64,000 bases of DNA from Chamaecyparis obtusa (GCA_027943335.1 BSBK01002160.1:377001-441000); one strand, 5' to 3'; shown: positions 47,776-59,885, numbered from the stretch's first letter. The notes: generated by a model from the letters alone, not told the origin. Made by a program: numbers and translations.

Positions 47776-48499
47776 TGGATGGTAATGGATTTGGTCTTAA
47801 TGTTTGTAGCATTGATTTATTGCATAAAATAAATGTGAATACTTCTCTTAGTTAACGTGATTTCCTTCTATTTTTTGCTTTGAAAATGTTACTAAAGAAT
47901 TCCTAGGTACAATCACCTTACATGTTACTATAGTTTTGGGTACTTTACCTACTTCTATCCATGTCACGCTCGATACTCTTACTTATAATATTCTTCTAGG
48001 GAGACCTTTCTTGCATGCTATGCACAATGTCCCTTCAACTCTTCATCATAGTGTCAAGTTCATCTATAACAATACCATTTATATCATTAATATTGATGAT
48101 AAATTACAAAGTTTCTTACAATTAGAATATTTGTCTATCCCTTCACCAATACAAGTTGATACACCATCTCCTACGCCTCAAGAGAAAATCCTAAAAGATG
48201 ATTGAGGGTCATTAAAATTGACAACATCTTTCATGGGAGAATACAAAGTTTTTGAATTTAAACCTAGAGCCTTCAAAGGGCCTAACATGCCACTTATTCA
48301 ACCCTCTCCTACCAAAATTTCAACTTGTAATATTAAACATGTTTTAGGATATGTGTCGCAAAGCATTGAGATTCATGAGAAATCTACATCACATTTTCCT
48401 ATGGAAGGGTTAGGTTTCCAACCTCCTCCTTTGTCACCGTTCCCTCCATTATTGTCAAATAATTCTATACCTTTTATCCCCCCCTTTAATCAATATTGA
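47776..48499 (+). pseudogene. Element G protease-like region and downstream frame
   Basis: Frame 47936-48205 carries HVTLDTLTYNILLGRPFLHAMH followed by VPSTLHHSVKF, the C-terminal half of a plant gypsy retropepsin. Upstream pieces (ITLDGNGFGLNVCSIDLLHKI near 47770-47835) fit the first half, but the active-site Asp-Ser/Gly-Gly is altered (the Asp is followed by Gly-Asn-Gly). A second frame, 48218-48499, is Pro-rich and starts TTSFMGEYKVFEFKPRAFKGPN. No reverse transcriptase follows. Confidence 0.7.
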
Positions 48500-48587
48500 A
48501 TTTTGTTCGATCTTCTTTATGCCAAGTTGATAACCCAACCCAAACCAAAGAAGAAATATAGAAAATATCTTACAAATCTTCCTTTTT

Positions 48588-48592
48588 GTAGG
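48588..48592. repeat. Target-site duplication of solo LTR, left copy (GTAGG)
   Basis: Identical to 49558-49562 on the other side of the solo LTR. Confidence 0.88.
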
Positions 48593-49557
48593 TGTACACA
48601 CTAAAATGGTGCACTTCTATGAACCATTACATGCAAGTTTGCTCAAGAATGAGGCCTCACAAAGTGGCTCATAGCTCTCTATGCATGGAGTTGCAAGGGA
48701 CTATGATGTATTTGCTCTCAGCTAGAGCTACAAGCTTGTGACCTTGCTAGTCAACCACACAATGAGAGATTCAAGTGAGGAAAAGGGAAAGAGTGCCAAT
48801 ATCCTCAAGAATCACTATGAAAATGCAATGTAATGCAAACTAGTCTATGGAAATGAAAATGCAATCTATGCTATGAAAGGAAAGAAGAAGTGTTACAAAT
48901 CCCTCCTATTAAGCTATGTGAGTTAAATCTATTGCATAAAAGGAACTCTATACTAAGAATGCCATTATCATGCAACTAAGAAAGAAAATGTGCAACTAAA
49001 TGATGAGAGCAACAAGTCTTCAATATCCTCAAAAGCTCCAAATGCACCTAAAACCTGCAGCATAACATTAGCATAAAAACATGGTATATATAAATGAAGG
49101 AGAGAGCTCTCCTTTTATAAGAAATGAGGTGAAATGGACCATGGAGATTAAGAGGCAAACGATCTTAATCAGCGGTGGAGCTTGAAAGAGGAGCAATCCA
49201 TGTGCACACATATCCTCCAATAGGAAAATAAGAGTTGACTTTATGTCCATATGAGACAAAAAGTGCTTTTCTCCTTTTTATAAAATAGGAATAATGCTTT
49301 ATTTGTGCAACTTAGGATAAGATGAAAAGGTGGGGCTTTTTATTTAATCAAAAGGGGAGGAAATATTCCTTTTAATCAAATAAAGACTTAGGATAAATGG
49401 TTAGCCCAAGGATAAAAATCCAATATATGATCGAATTTAAGATTTGATTAAGAAATTGATAATGTTGAAAATATTGATTATTGATAAAAATGATTCAGGA
49501 TTGATAAATCAAATAAATGGGGCCCAAAGTCTAGGCGACCATTTTTGGGTGCATACA
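48593..49557 (-). repeat. Solo LTR (965 bp) inside element G
   Basis: It runs from TGTACAC to GCATACA, has TG/CA ends, and is bracketed by GTAGG. No internal retrotransposon sequence is present, so it is best read as a single LTR left by recombination between two LTRs. Strand is inferred from a minus-strand TTATAAAAGGAGAGC box near 49110-49125; a plus-strand TATATAAAT at 49085 makes this uncertain. It matches no other LTR in the window that I can see. Confidence 0.82.
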
Positions 49558-49562
49558 GTAGG
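49558..49562. repeat. Target-site duplication of solo LTR, right copy (GTAGG)
   Basis: It pairs with 48588-48592. Confidence 0.88.
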
Positions 49563-49670
49563 TATCATCCATATCATGACCACTCTACTAATGAATGTCA
49601 AGCTTTGCAGTATAAAATTAAAAAAATAATTGATTATAATATCATTACATAACATGTAACAATGAGTTGT
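49563..49670 (+). pseudogene. Element G zinc-knuckle remnant, split by solo LTR
   Basis: Right of the solo LTR the frame reads YHPYHDHSTNEC followed by ALQYKIKKIID, the second part of a Cys-X3-His-X4-His-X4-Cys knuckle with its usual helix. The first Cys codon lies left of the insertion, next to GTAGG. Here the knuckle comes after the protease-like region, whereas in element F it comes before it. Confidence 0.65.
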
Positions 49671-51214
49671 ATTTAAATTATGATTCTCTTAAATAAAATT
49701 AAAGTTCTTATTATGTTGCTCCACACTATCTGACATTGTTAGCCTAATCCTCTGTGGGCGTATTATCATTCATGATGGTATATTTTTAGGTGAAATCATA
49801 ACTTTTGAGACACATAATAACCTTTATTATCATTATTTTTATGCCTAGGGGGTAACGATAATGTTTCAATCTCCTATCCTTCCTAAGGATCCACTTTCCC
49901 TTGGTTAATTAGTATTTTTTCATCATGTAAAGACCTTTCTTGTGTGGAATTATTTGTTTTGAGAAGGTATTCTCTCTTTTACAAGAGGCATGTATCATTG
50001 ATTACAAAGTCTTCATTTCTTGACATTGTATGTCTATTATAAAAAAATCCCTTACTAGTGGGCTAAAAGTGAGTTATCCTTCATCAATAATCCATTTACC
50101 TAGACATGCGAAAGGTAAGAATTCTTGTTCTCCTTCTCCTCTTTTAGTAAATGATGTAATTTTTGTTCAAGATATCCTCTAAGAGGTAGATGTATTTTAG
50201 CAAGGATCTCTTCCTCTAATGCATCCCTCAAAAGTATCTCTTTACACTGGTTGCATGATATCTCCTTACAACCATTTGTTCCTTGCCTCATACGAGTTTT
50301 GACCTCTTTGGCTTATGTTGAGTATTACTTAAAATAAATCTCCTTGGTGTTAAAGGTGTTTATATTTGTTCTTATTTTCCTAAAGATTTTAAGATATTCC
50401 TATTTTTTCCATATTAAGGGTGGGGGAGGGAACATATATGGCCTCCTTGTTGTAAGTGTTTTTGTTATTTTTATTTTAAATATTTTAGTTTGACCACACT
50501 AGCTTAATATAATTTTCTATGGCTAGATGACTCTCCTAAATACTATTTTAGTATATTCATTTGCAAACAATGCTTTCCTTGGGGTAATTCTATTTTGGCA
50601 TATTTCCTTGCATGTAATTCTTTTCTTGGCTATTCTTGGGATGGGTTGACTAGCATAACATAACTTGATAGACTATCAACTCCATCTTTATACCGAAATC
50701 TCTTTTAGGATGAGTTTCCTAGCATACTACAACTTAATTTTGACTCTTCCTCCTCTCTTTGCATGGATTACCTAGCATAACACAATTTTCTAGTTTTTGT
50801 CATTCATGGTTTCCTTTCTCTCTTCCCCATGATCCTATAAGCATAACACACTTTTCTAATTGGTTGGATCATGGAGTCTTGTCTCATCTTTGATGTTTTA
50901 TCTCTCTCTTTCCATGTGACCACTTGTGCTCTTGAAATAGCATTCTAAGAATGATATTAGCAATTTAGACATTTTGTCTACCAAGGTTTCTTCAACTAGT
51001 TGACTTAGAGCCTTAGTTTTTGTCTTAGTTTTTCTTTGTTTTGTTTTTTGTGCCCTTGCATATGGTTGTACAAGTTAATACCCTTGGTTTGGGGGATTGT
51101 TACCTTTAACTTAGTGATTTCTTATCTCTTTGTAGTCTTTCCCATGATTATCTCTCTCTTCATATCTATTTCTTCTACTTATCATGAGTATGTGTGTAGG
51201 CTCATACTCCCACT
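49671..51214 (+). other. Element G 3' internal region, no coding motif
   Basis: About 1.5 kb of T-rich sequence. It contains four loose repeats of TAGCATAACACAA at about 50651, 50722, 50771 and 50837. No pol domain is seen in any frame. Short frames here have no motif. Confidence 0.55.
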
Positions 51215-51224
51215 AAAGTAGGAG
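51215..51224 (+). promoter_or_regulatory. Element G polypurine tract
   Basis: AAAGTAGGAG, five bases before the LTR start at 51230. It is close to the tract of element F (AAAGTGGGGG). Confidence 0.65.
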
Positions 51225-51229
51225 CTAAA

Positions 51230-52623
51230 TGTAGCATTGCAAATTTTACACACTTCTTAAGGTGTCCAATTCCATGCCCACTTGACACTAATTTTAGTGT
51301 GTGTTCATTTCTCTATGCATCACAGGACCTCTGATATACATTTAATTAATACATATTTAAATTTAAGTCCTCTCTTAATTTAATTTATAAGAGGGCCCTT
51401 AATTATAGGTATGCTTGTTTAATTATTTTATTCATTTTATCACCACTTGCATATATAGGTCCTATTTTATTATGGGTGGCATTTTGTATTTATCCCAATA
51501 TTATAGCTTGATTCACACACATTTTTAGATTCCCCATACATCAAAATTGACCCCCGAGTCAAATTTGAGCCTAAAATTATCGATATGAGGTGAATGAGTT
51601 AGTATAGGGTGATTCAAACTTGCCTTGTACTTAAGACTCACCCCCTACTTTGTAGTTTAGGCAGATAAAGGTCTTGGGTTTTTAGTAGGATCCTTGAATT
51701 CATGTTAATCTACTTTGAGTTTTAAGCCCTAAAATAGCTAGTTGAGGAATAAAAGCAAGACCTCTTTCCTTATTTTGGCATCCATTAATTCAATAAAGTA
51801 TTCATGATCTCAATAATTCAAGGTGCAAGAAGAAGCATTCAAGCATTTCTAGAATTTAATCCTTCAAGGCATTTCATTCCTTCATATCTTTCATTGTGGA
51901 AAGCTTAAACAATCATCATGCAAGCATGCATTTTTTGATTTCTTATTAGTTTTTTGTGGACTCATGTTATTTCATCACTTGTAATGTCATTTCAAGAACA
52001 ATTTCACTATCAAGATATAAGACATCTTATTCTCAAATCTAGGCTCTGTTTCCTAAAAGAATGCTTTCCTTTCAACAATTATCACTTCCATTTTAAGGTT
52101 GACTCCTAAATAGGGGTTTTACCAAGGTAAACCCTTTTTCTCCAACCTTTTTCCTACTTTCTATGTACATGTGACATGTGGCAGATTTGTGGAGACAAAT
52201 ATAGGAAAATCTAATAGAGAGCAACAATCAAATTAAGTTTCATCATATTTTGTCTAGTATAAGGAAAGTTTGACTCACCCTTGATCCTTAGAAGAACCCC
52301 ACTCTTTCCATTTTGGACTACAATTCAAAAAACAAGTTAGCCATTGTTCTAGTTTTTTAGATCTATTTATGGAATTGGATTTATAGTCTATATATGTTTT
52401 TTTATATAGAAAACCTCTTTCTCTCTCTACCTAGTCCTAGATCTCACATTTTTCATTCACATTAGCACAATCATCTTTCATATTATCAAAGGATCATTGC
52501 ATCCACTCAAAGCTTGAGTCTTCTTGAACCTAGTAGATCATCTTCCTTCTAATGTAAGAGGAGACATGTCTAAGTTTCCTAGTTTTCCAATCCAAGCTAG
52601 TGAACACTATTTCTCTCATTACA
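51230..52623 (+). repeat. Element G 3' LTR (1394 bp)
   Basis: It starts TGTAGCATTG and ends CTCATTACA, and pairs with 40725-40820 plus 44687-45959 once the LINE is set aside. A TATA-like AATAAAAG lies near 51748. ATATT at 52624-52628 is the near-match of the GTATT before the other LTR. Confidence 0.9.
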
Positions 52624-52628
52624 ATATT
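52624..52628. repeat. Target-site duplication of element G, right copy (ATATT)
   Basis: One mismatch with 40720-40724. Confidence 0.65.
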
Positions 52629-52861
52629 AGATCGTGTTTGAGTTGAAAAGGAGAGAGTAACTAGTTAGTGTTGATTCTTTTTAGTAATGTCTATATTCAA
52701 TTAGAAATTATGATATTAGTCATTGTAATCTATTTTATTTCTAATAGGAAGATGATCTCAACATTGAATATTATATATTGAAGATTAAAAACTTGTAGCT
52801 AAGATTGTAGCAACTCAAGCGAGGGTCACTTGAGGTACTATGAATCTACAATTATTTTCAG

Positions 52862-53932
52862 TTGTAATATTGGGGTTATGTTTGAGGGTATGAAGACCTA
52901 TAACAACAAAATTAGACCACCACAAAGCCTAAAAGCTACAAACGATCCCTAACGTGCAAGAAAGAAAACTAATAATAGTGGAAATGCATACAATATAGTA
53001 GATAAATAAATTCAATTGAAAACAACAATATGCAAACCAAACTTCTATCTCCCTTGCTCTTCTCCATCTTGATACAAATGTGTGGGGTCTCAGCTTATGC
53101 TCACTTGGACACCATAAGAATTCAAAGTACATGGTTGCAAAATATCAGAATAAGCTCTCAATTTATAGGAATTCAAGATTTCAATAAGGATTCCATGATT
53201 GTGGGGATTGATTGATTATGATTGAAGAGTTTAACTCAGATTGATTGAAGGGAAATTGATTGAATTATCAACATAATTGATTGATTTGTTAAATTATTTG
53301 ATTGGAGAGTGAAGTGAATAGATTAGAGAGCTGACTAGGTTGATTGGTTTGTCAACATAATAGATTGATTAGAGGACTGAATAGATTGGGTAGTTAGAAA
53401 AGGTGATTGAGGAGTTAGTAAAGGTGATTGAATAGTCAAACTATGACTTATTGCTAGTTAGAACTAAAAGAATAAATCCAATTAAATTAATAAATTCTTT
53501 TAATTACACTTGTAGAATATAAATAAATATGTAAAACTTATTTATTTATGAGAAGAATAATTAGTAAATTAAATAAATTGACATTTATTTAATTATTGGG
53601 AGGAATTGATTAATTATAATTATTACATAAATTTAATAAGAATAAAGTAGAAGTATTAATTAAATAACTTAATTATTTAATTAATTTGTAGAGACATAGA
53701 GAATAATGAATTACTTTATAAAAGAATAGGTGATGAGAATTAATTAGATGTTTAATAATTCAATAATTAAATTAAATTGTTTAATCATGGAATTAGGGAG
53801 ATTATGAATTTGAATTTAGAATGTAGTAGAAAGATGCAAATTTAATTAAATAATAAATATTATTTAATCAATTAAGGGGAATAATAGTGAAATTATTGTG
53901 CATGGGTAACATGTCAGTTTTAGGTGTCTACA
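52862..53932 (-). repeat. Gypsy H 3' LTR (proposed, about 1.07 kb)
   Basis: On the minus strand a clean polypurine tract (AAAGAGGGGCAAAA) is followed at once by TGTAGACACC, the typical start of a plant gypsy LTR. A minus-strand TATA box (CCTATAAATTGAGAGC) lies near 53153-53170. The far end is proposed at 52862, where the minus strand reads ATATTACA. The outer part is rich in GATTGATT (53200-53440), and 53450-53890 is very AT-rich. The far boundary is uncertain. Confidence 0.6.
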
Positions 53933-53946
53933 TTTTGCCCCTCTTT
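53933..53946 (-). promoter_or_regulatory. Gypsy H polypurine tract
   Basis: Plus-strand TTTTGCCCCTCTTT, read on the minus strand as AAAGAGGGGCAAAA, directly next to the LTR start at 53932. It means that the body of H lay to the right (53947 onward). Only an unrecognised stretch of a few hundred bases can belong to it before element I. Confidence 0.7.
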
Positions 53947-54190
53947 GATACATGCATTTTCAAGTGTTGTTTCAGAGAATAATTAATACAAATTATGCCA
54001 CAACATGCCCCTATGAGAAAGTGGTAGTAACTAGGTAATATGGTGCTTTGTCAAAAAATTAAGCAAAAAATATAATGAAGGGCTTAATTTGTTGACAATG
54101 TGATCAAAATCACAATGTAACTCACAGTTCATAAAAAAGGGTCTTGAACAAAAGTTATGGGCTTAAGAAGGTGAAAGGAATCATGATTAA

Positions 54191-54198
54191 TATAAATA
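54191..54198 (+). promoter_or_regulatory. Putative promoter of gypsy I, TATAAATA
   Basis: TATAAATAG is followed about 50-60 bases later by a GC-richer block (GGGCTAGGGGGTACAAATAGG). It lies upstream of the gag of element I on the same strand. No second copy is available for comparison. Confidence 0.4.
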
Positions 54199-56572
54199 GA
54201 GTTTGTGCACACCCATAGAGGAGGGCTAGGGGGTACAAATAGGCCCTAGGGGTCATTTTCTCTCTTGAGCTTTGGAGAATTGGTGGAGAAGAAGGTGTCT
54301 TTTTGCGAGTTTACGAAGCGATGGTGGATTACAAGGATTAGGAGGATTATGTACAAGTTAGAATACTATATCTATTTAGTAAAGTACCACAATTTCAGTT
54401 TCAACTATTGTTTTAAAAGCTGCAATCACTTGACAAAACACAAAAAGGTAAAATTCCAACAACTAATATAATAGAGAAAGAGGGAAAGATAAATCAAAGA
54501 GAATCAAGGATCATCCCACATAAAAACATTATAATTGGAAGCTGACATTGGCTATGAAGGAGTCTTCAATGTTTACTTAGACAAGGTAAAAAAAAAATGA
54601 TGATAAGTTTGGGTATCTTCATGTTGATGCAAATGAACTTATGGATTATGAAAATTGAATGCTAGATCTAGGCTTTCAGTACTAACATCGAATATTCAGG
54701 TTATGGCTTGGAAACAACATTTATATTTTTTAATCAAAATCAATTCACATTTATTTTTAGTGCACCTAAAAAGAACGTTGTATAGATAAACAACATTAAC
54801 TCACATTTGTTTTAGTGCTTAAAATAAATATGGGTTAAGAATTGAACATGCAATCTACACTTCAATTTGGTGCCTTAAAATTGGACAAGAAATATACATT
54901 TGAGTTTGGTGCTCCTAAAATTGAACAAGAAATCTTCACTTGGTTTGGTGCTCCAAAAATGAACCCATGTGTGTTTATTGATGATTCTTAGATTAGTGAA
55001 CATTTGGTTTTGGAGCTTAGTTCGATTTACAATGATTTACAACATGTCTTGTGTTTCTAGTGCTTTTTTTTAAATTTGTTAGATTGAAACCCTTTAATTA
55101 GAGAGGCTTGGTTTGGGGAAGTTATCGCCACAAGAGGACGACCTCAAACCAACAAATATTTTTGGTTGGTATAGAAATAAGACATGGGGTAAACCTCAAA
55201 ATTATTTTAGATCTAACCAAGGTCGGGTAGAAGAGTAGATGATAGCTCAGATCAGGCCTACATACCTAGGGATTTGATGTGATCCATTAGAGACTTTAGT
55301 GTCTTAATTATGTACAAACTGATTGGGTAGACTCCACATATATGATTTTACCTTCAAAAAAATTAATCTTATTTTAGTGTGAGGGGAGGGAAGAATCTCC
55401 TCCCAAGATCCCCATCATATGTGTCCTAGGGCATTGCTTCATTTGGGGAGAAATCCTCTTTGAGACATAAAAAGTATCTGGTAAAAGGCAAAAATATGGG
55501 CACCTACAAGAGGACTCTCATGTGCTTTTAGTGTGACATGACCATGTGAGTTGACTAACTACCAAGAAATGGGATTGAAATATTTTAATGAATCCTTTTT
55601 AACCTTAGATTAGTACTGCTTGTATCTGTTTACGTTGTATCAAAACCCGTGGAAATTTATGGCTTGAAAAAGTCACCAAACATACACAAAATGTTCCTTT
55701 TCAGTAAGTTTTACAACCATACTCTACATGTGTGATTTTTGTGTTTGAAAACCATCAAAATCTATCCAAAATAGTGTCTCAAGAAAAGCTACACAATTAA
55801 CAAAGGTTCAAAACATACCATCTATCTCTGCCTTGAATTTTTGTTTCTATGATCAGAAATATCATTCTCCAACATTGCATATTAGAGAGTCATACTTTAC
55901 ATTTTAGTCATATTCTTGCATTTAGAGGCAAGAACCTTGCATATTATTCATATTATTAGCTTACTATATTATCCTTATTCTAGATTCAAAACACCAAAAA
56001 TACAAGAATATAGCTTGCATTTCATAAAGACCGAGTATTACACTTTATAGAGTGAATCTCATTTTTCAAATTAGAAGGTACATCATGTTAGGGTATTATT
56101 ATAGTGATATTGAGCATTATCTTGACTTCCTTTAATTCACTTATCATCTGTCGACTTGCCTTATCTTAGGAATTTATCATTTTTGTCATAATCTATCTTA
56201 TTCATAAAAACCTTGTCAAAATTGTCATTGTAATTAAAGTCAAGATAGTTCCCAACATCTTTTAGGTCTTTCCTATGAAGGTTTACATTCAATTTTTTTG
56301 AAATTTATCTTAGGATTTATTTCTTACACCTTGAATATCATTCTACTTTCTTTCATTCATAGGTTCCTAAGTTTTCATTTGCATCCCAAAAACATTGAAA
56401 TCCAGAAAAAATATTTTCCTTTATTGTCATTTCCCTTATTCCATTTGCATTTTCAAAATCCAAATAAAAAAATAGTCCTAACCTAGTTTCTAGAGTTGTC
56501 TTGCATATACCTTAGTCTTAGATTGCATTCTTTCACATTCCACTCACATGATCAAAGAAGATCAAAGAAAAA
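54199..56572 (+). other. Probable LTR and leader of gypsy I, no gene
   Basis: About 2.4 kb without a convincing frame before gag. It includes a degenerate tandem repeat (54750-54970) and a stretch with CCACAAGAGGACGACC (about 55129-55144). I cannot find the LTR end or the primer-binding site with confidence, and the second LTR is not recognised. Confidence 0.4.
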
Positions 56573-58570
56573 ATGGATCATAAAAAGGACTCTATGCTTA
56601 ATCCTAGCAATGATATGGACTTTACTATCCTAAGGACCTTACAACCATATTTCAATGTACCTAAGATAGTGCAACACCAATATAAAATAAAAAATTTGAT
56701 ACCACAATTACCTCCTATCCCCTTGCTAGGGGATGAATTTTCAACTGAGAATATTAGGGAAACATACACACAAGAAGAGGTTGACAATGCCTTATAAGAC
56801 CCTGAGATAATGTTTTCCATAGATGCATTGTTGTCAACATACCTGACCTAATGTTTGTATTTACTTGCACAGAATGGTGCTAAACTACTTAGTGGATTTA
56901 ACAAATCAACCTTTGTAGAGAAAATACCAATGATATTATCATGGGCCATTGCAATGCCATCCTCTCAAAGCACTTCCACATTACCATCTAGTAACACAAC
57001 TCAAACTGCTAACTACGTTACAATGTCTTCCACCACACTTGGGATTCTGTATAACAACCCTATTTTCTCCATTAATCACTTTTCTGCTAGTGCACCCATG
57101 AATACAACTGCACCTTCAATGATGTCACAATCCAATCCAATGGTTAGGTCTCAAAATATGGAAACAAATTCCTCTAATACAACTCCCCAAGGATAAAATA
57201 CTAGCAGTATCTTGCAGAGTGTGCTCCCCAACCAAGGTCCATGAGTAATTGTTCAAGGAGCACACCCACAATAACCTCATGTCAACCCTAACAATCAAGG
57301 GATGCTTTATAGACTCTTAGGAAAATGTATGACAATAGGGTCTAATAATTCCAATTACATGGCACCATTCTAATATCTCCTATAGTCATTTGCCCCTATG
57401 ACACATATAAACATGGAATACATACCCCGATACAACTAGGTGCTATCTTATACCAGTGGGAACCCATAAATTGATCCTAATGCAATGGAAACTCCATTGA
57501 AACCCACTAAAGTCCTTGATCAACAAGTTCAAAACCTTCAGAAAAAAATAACAAGCCTTCAAATAGGTGAACCAAAGAGGATGTACTCCTTAATAGACCT
57601 TTATCCTTATCCATTTGATAAGACACTATACATGCCACCCTTTCCTACAAATTTTTTAATGCCCAAATTTGACAAATACAAGGAAAAGGGTGATCCTCGT
57701 GACCAAATTAGAGAATTATTCACCACATGTATAGAAGTGGCCCATGAAAACACATGCCTAATAATATTATTTACACATAGTCTTAGTAGGTTAGATGTGG
57801 AGTGGTTCTCTAAACTTCCTCTTGGGATAATGTCTTGGAACGAGCTTGCTGAAAATTTTTATATCTCATTACTCACATAACATCACTATTGGAATAACCA
57901 TAATGGATATCTACACTACCAAGAAAAAAAATGGTGAAGGCTTTGCTTCCTTCCTACAACATTAGATGAATATTGGCTCGAAGGAATCCTTTCACATACC
58001 CACAAAAGAGAATATCCATATGTTTAATAAAAATTACCAATTAAATATGATATACTAACTGAACTCGTAGTGCATTAAGTCATTCAAAGAATTAGTTGAG
58101 AAAGGGCTAAAGGCTGAAAGATCCCTCACCTTAAAGAGTGTGATAAAAAAAGATACCAATACCATAATTCCATACCACAAATCCAAGTATTGTTCAAATA
58201 ATAGAAATGTCACAAACAATGACATTGTTGATGCTAAAGTTGCATAACTAGTCTTGCATGTCCAAGCATCACAAAATGTCCAAAATACCAACACAAAAAA
58301 TCCTAGGGAGAATCCCCCATCAAATACATCAAACAATGACAACTAAAGTTCTACAAGAAGGGAAAATCCATGAAGGAACTATATTCCTCTTGTAGAACCT
58401 CTTGAAGAAACTCATACAACCCAATTCGATCAATCTACCTAAATTTGGATCATATGAACTAGGTCCCTTCAAACATCTTTGTGGGATGACAATAACTTTT
58501 GTAATTACCACAAAACAAAAGAATATAAAACAACCAACTATTTTGAGCTAAAGAACATAGTCCACGATTT
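56573..58570 (+). pseudogene. Gypsy I gag
   Basis: It begins at ATG 56573 (MDHKKDSML). The N-terminal frame ends at 56797, a Ser/Thr/Asn-rich frame runs 56855-57196, and the capsid core is at 57485-57880: MPKFDKYKEKGDPRDQIREL, IEVAHENTCL, LDVEWFSKLPLGIMSWNELAE. Pieces beyond 57880 continue the family pattern with stops. A zinc knuckle at 58500-58540 reads CNYHKTKEYKTTNY, with the second His and last Cys replaced by Tyr. It is a Ty3/gypsy gag with many stops. Confidence 0.82.
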
Positions 58571-58869
58571 CATCAAATGTAGTGAAATCAAAGTTGTCAA
58601 CAATTTTGCCACTTCTTGTAAAGATCATATAATCTTTTATAAGCCACTAATGGATCATGAAAAATGCAAGACCTCATTTTTAGGAAAAATAAAATATTAT
58701 CTATGTCAATATAGACCCCAATTTGACCATCAATACCATTACTATCTGAGGCCCAAACGCTGATAGTGTTGTCACAACTTGACATCCCAAGATCACAATA
58801 CAAGGAGCCTCATCAAAACCTATGATACCTTATAAGTCATTCAGTCCATCCATAGGTCAGTATAACCTA

Positions 58870-59231
58870 TTAGATCATATGAAAAGGAACCAGACCCAGA
58901 TCTCCATCTTTGAATTGCTTTGCATTTCACCAAATCGTAAAGAAGTTCTAAATAAAGACCTGCAATAGTCATTTATCCCAAGAAACCTAGATGTTGATGA
59001 ATTTTAGGCCATGGTTGGATACTTATCCACCCCACACCATTTTTATTTTAGTCAAAGGGATTTACTAGTACATAAGCCATCTCATAATGATACCCTATAT
59101 CTAGAATTTTTCGTCCACCTCCACAATATCAGGTGAGTTTTGATAGATGGAGGAGATAGTATAAATATCTATACAATAAAGTTGATTCAAGAACTAGGAT
59201 ACTCTGAGAGTAGTGTAAGATACCCTATCGA
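58870..59231 (+). pseudogene. Gypsy I protease remnant
   Basis: After a gap with several stops, LIDGGDSINIYTIKLIQELGY (59140-59202) matches the active-site region of plant gypsy proteases, which commonly read DGGA then N-I-C-T. Asp and both Gly residues are present. The homology ends at about 59231, where the LTR of element K probably begins. No reverse transcriptase of I is in the window. Confidence 0.65.
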
Positions 59232-59234
59232 ATG

Positions 59235-59871
59235 TAACTATATAGAGGGATATCTTTTTATATCCAATGTATGTATGTATGTGAGTGAAGAAGAGAGAGT
59301 TGAAGGCGATATAGAGAAAGTTTGTTTTGGTGTATATCTGGAAACAATGTGTAAGTAGAAGGAAGTTGAGTAAAGCATTATTGTGGTACAAAGAGAAGGT
59401 TTTACATAATTTGTTGCAAAGGTTTGATATATGATGGAAAAATATTTGTAATCGAATTTTCTGCTAATATTGGTTATTGTTCTATCAACTAGAACTATTT
59501 CATGGATAGGCATATGCAATTCTATTAGTTCATATTTTGTTAGTAAAACATTTTGTAATACATGTTTTGCACAAGGGTAGTTGGATTGACTGACAGTGAG
59601 CCAAAAAGTCATGAGAAAAATAGTAGTGATCCCTTTGTAAAATCACCTTAATTGGTGTTCATTTCATGAGAAATAACTTCTATGTGGTTTTTCCCATCTT
59701 GGGTTTCCACATAAAGTATAGTGTCCATTATGTTGATGGTTTTGTTCTTTCATGTTTAAATTCTTTATAATTTTTTGATTGGTTTAAGTATTTACTTTTT
59801 TAACATAAGTGAAGGAAATTGTTTGAGAATAACTAATTGACCCCCCTCTCAGTTATTTGGTCTTTTCAACA
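59235..59871 (+). repeat. Copia-type element K 5' LTR (start uncertain)
   Basis: The right end is clear: CCCCCCTCTCAGTTATTTGGTC and then TTTTCAACA, followed by a primer-binding site. This matches, in the opposite direction, the inner LTR ends of copia C and D (CTCAGTTAT...CTAACA). The left end is proposed at TGTAACTATATAG because gypsy I protease homology stops there. No second LTR of matching sequence was found. Confidence 0.55.
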
Positions 59872-59873
59872 AT

Positions 59874-59885
59874 TAGTATCAGAGC
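59874..59885 (+). promoter_or_regulatory. Element K primer-binding site (initiator tRNA-Met, one change)
   Basis: TAGTATCAGAGC followed by TTGG, one base different from TGGTATCAGAGC, two bases after the LTR end. Confidence 0.8.
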
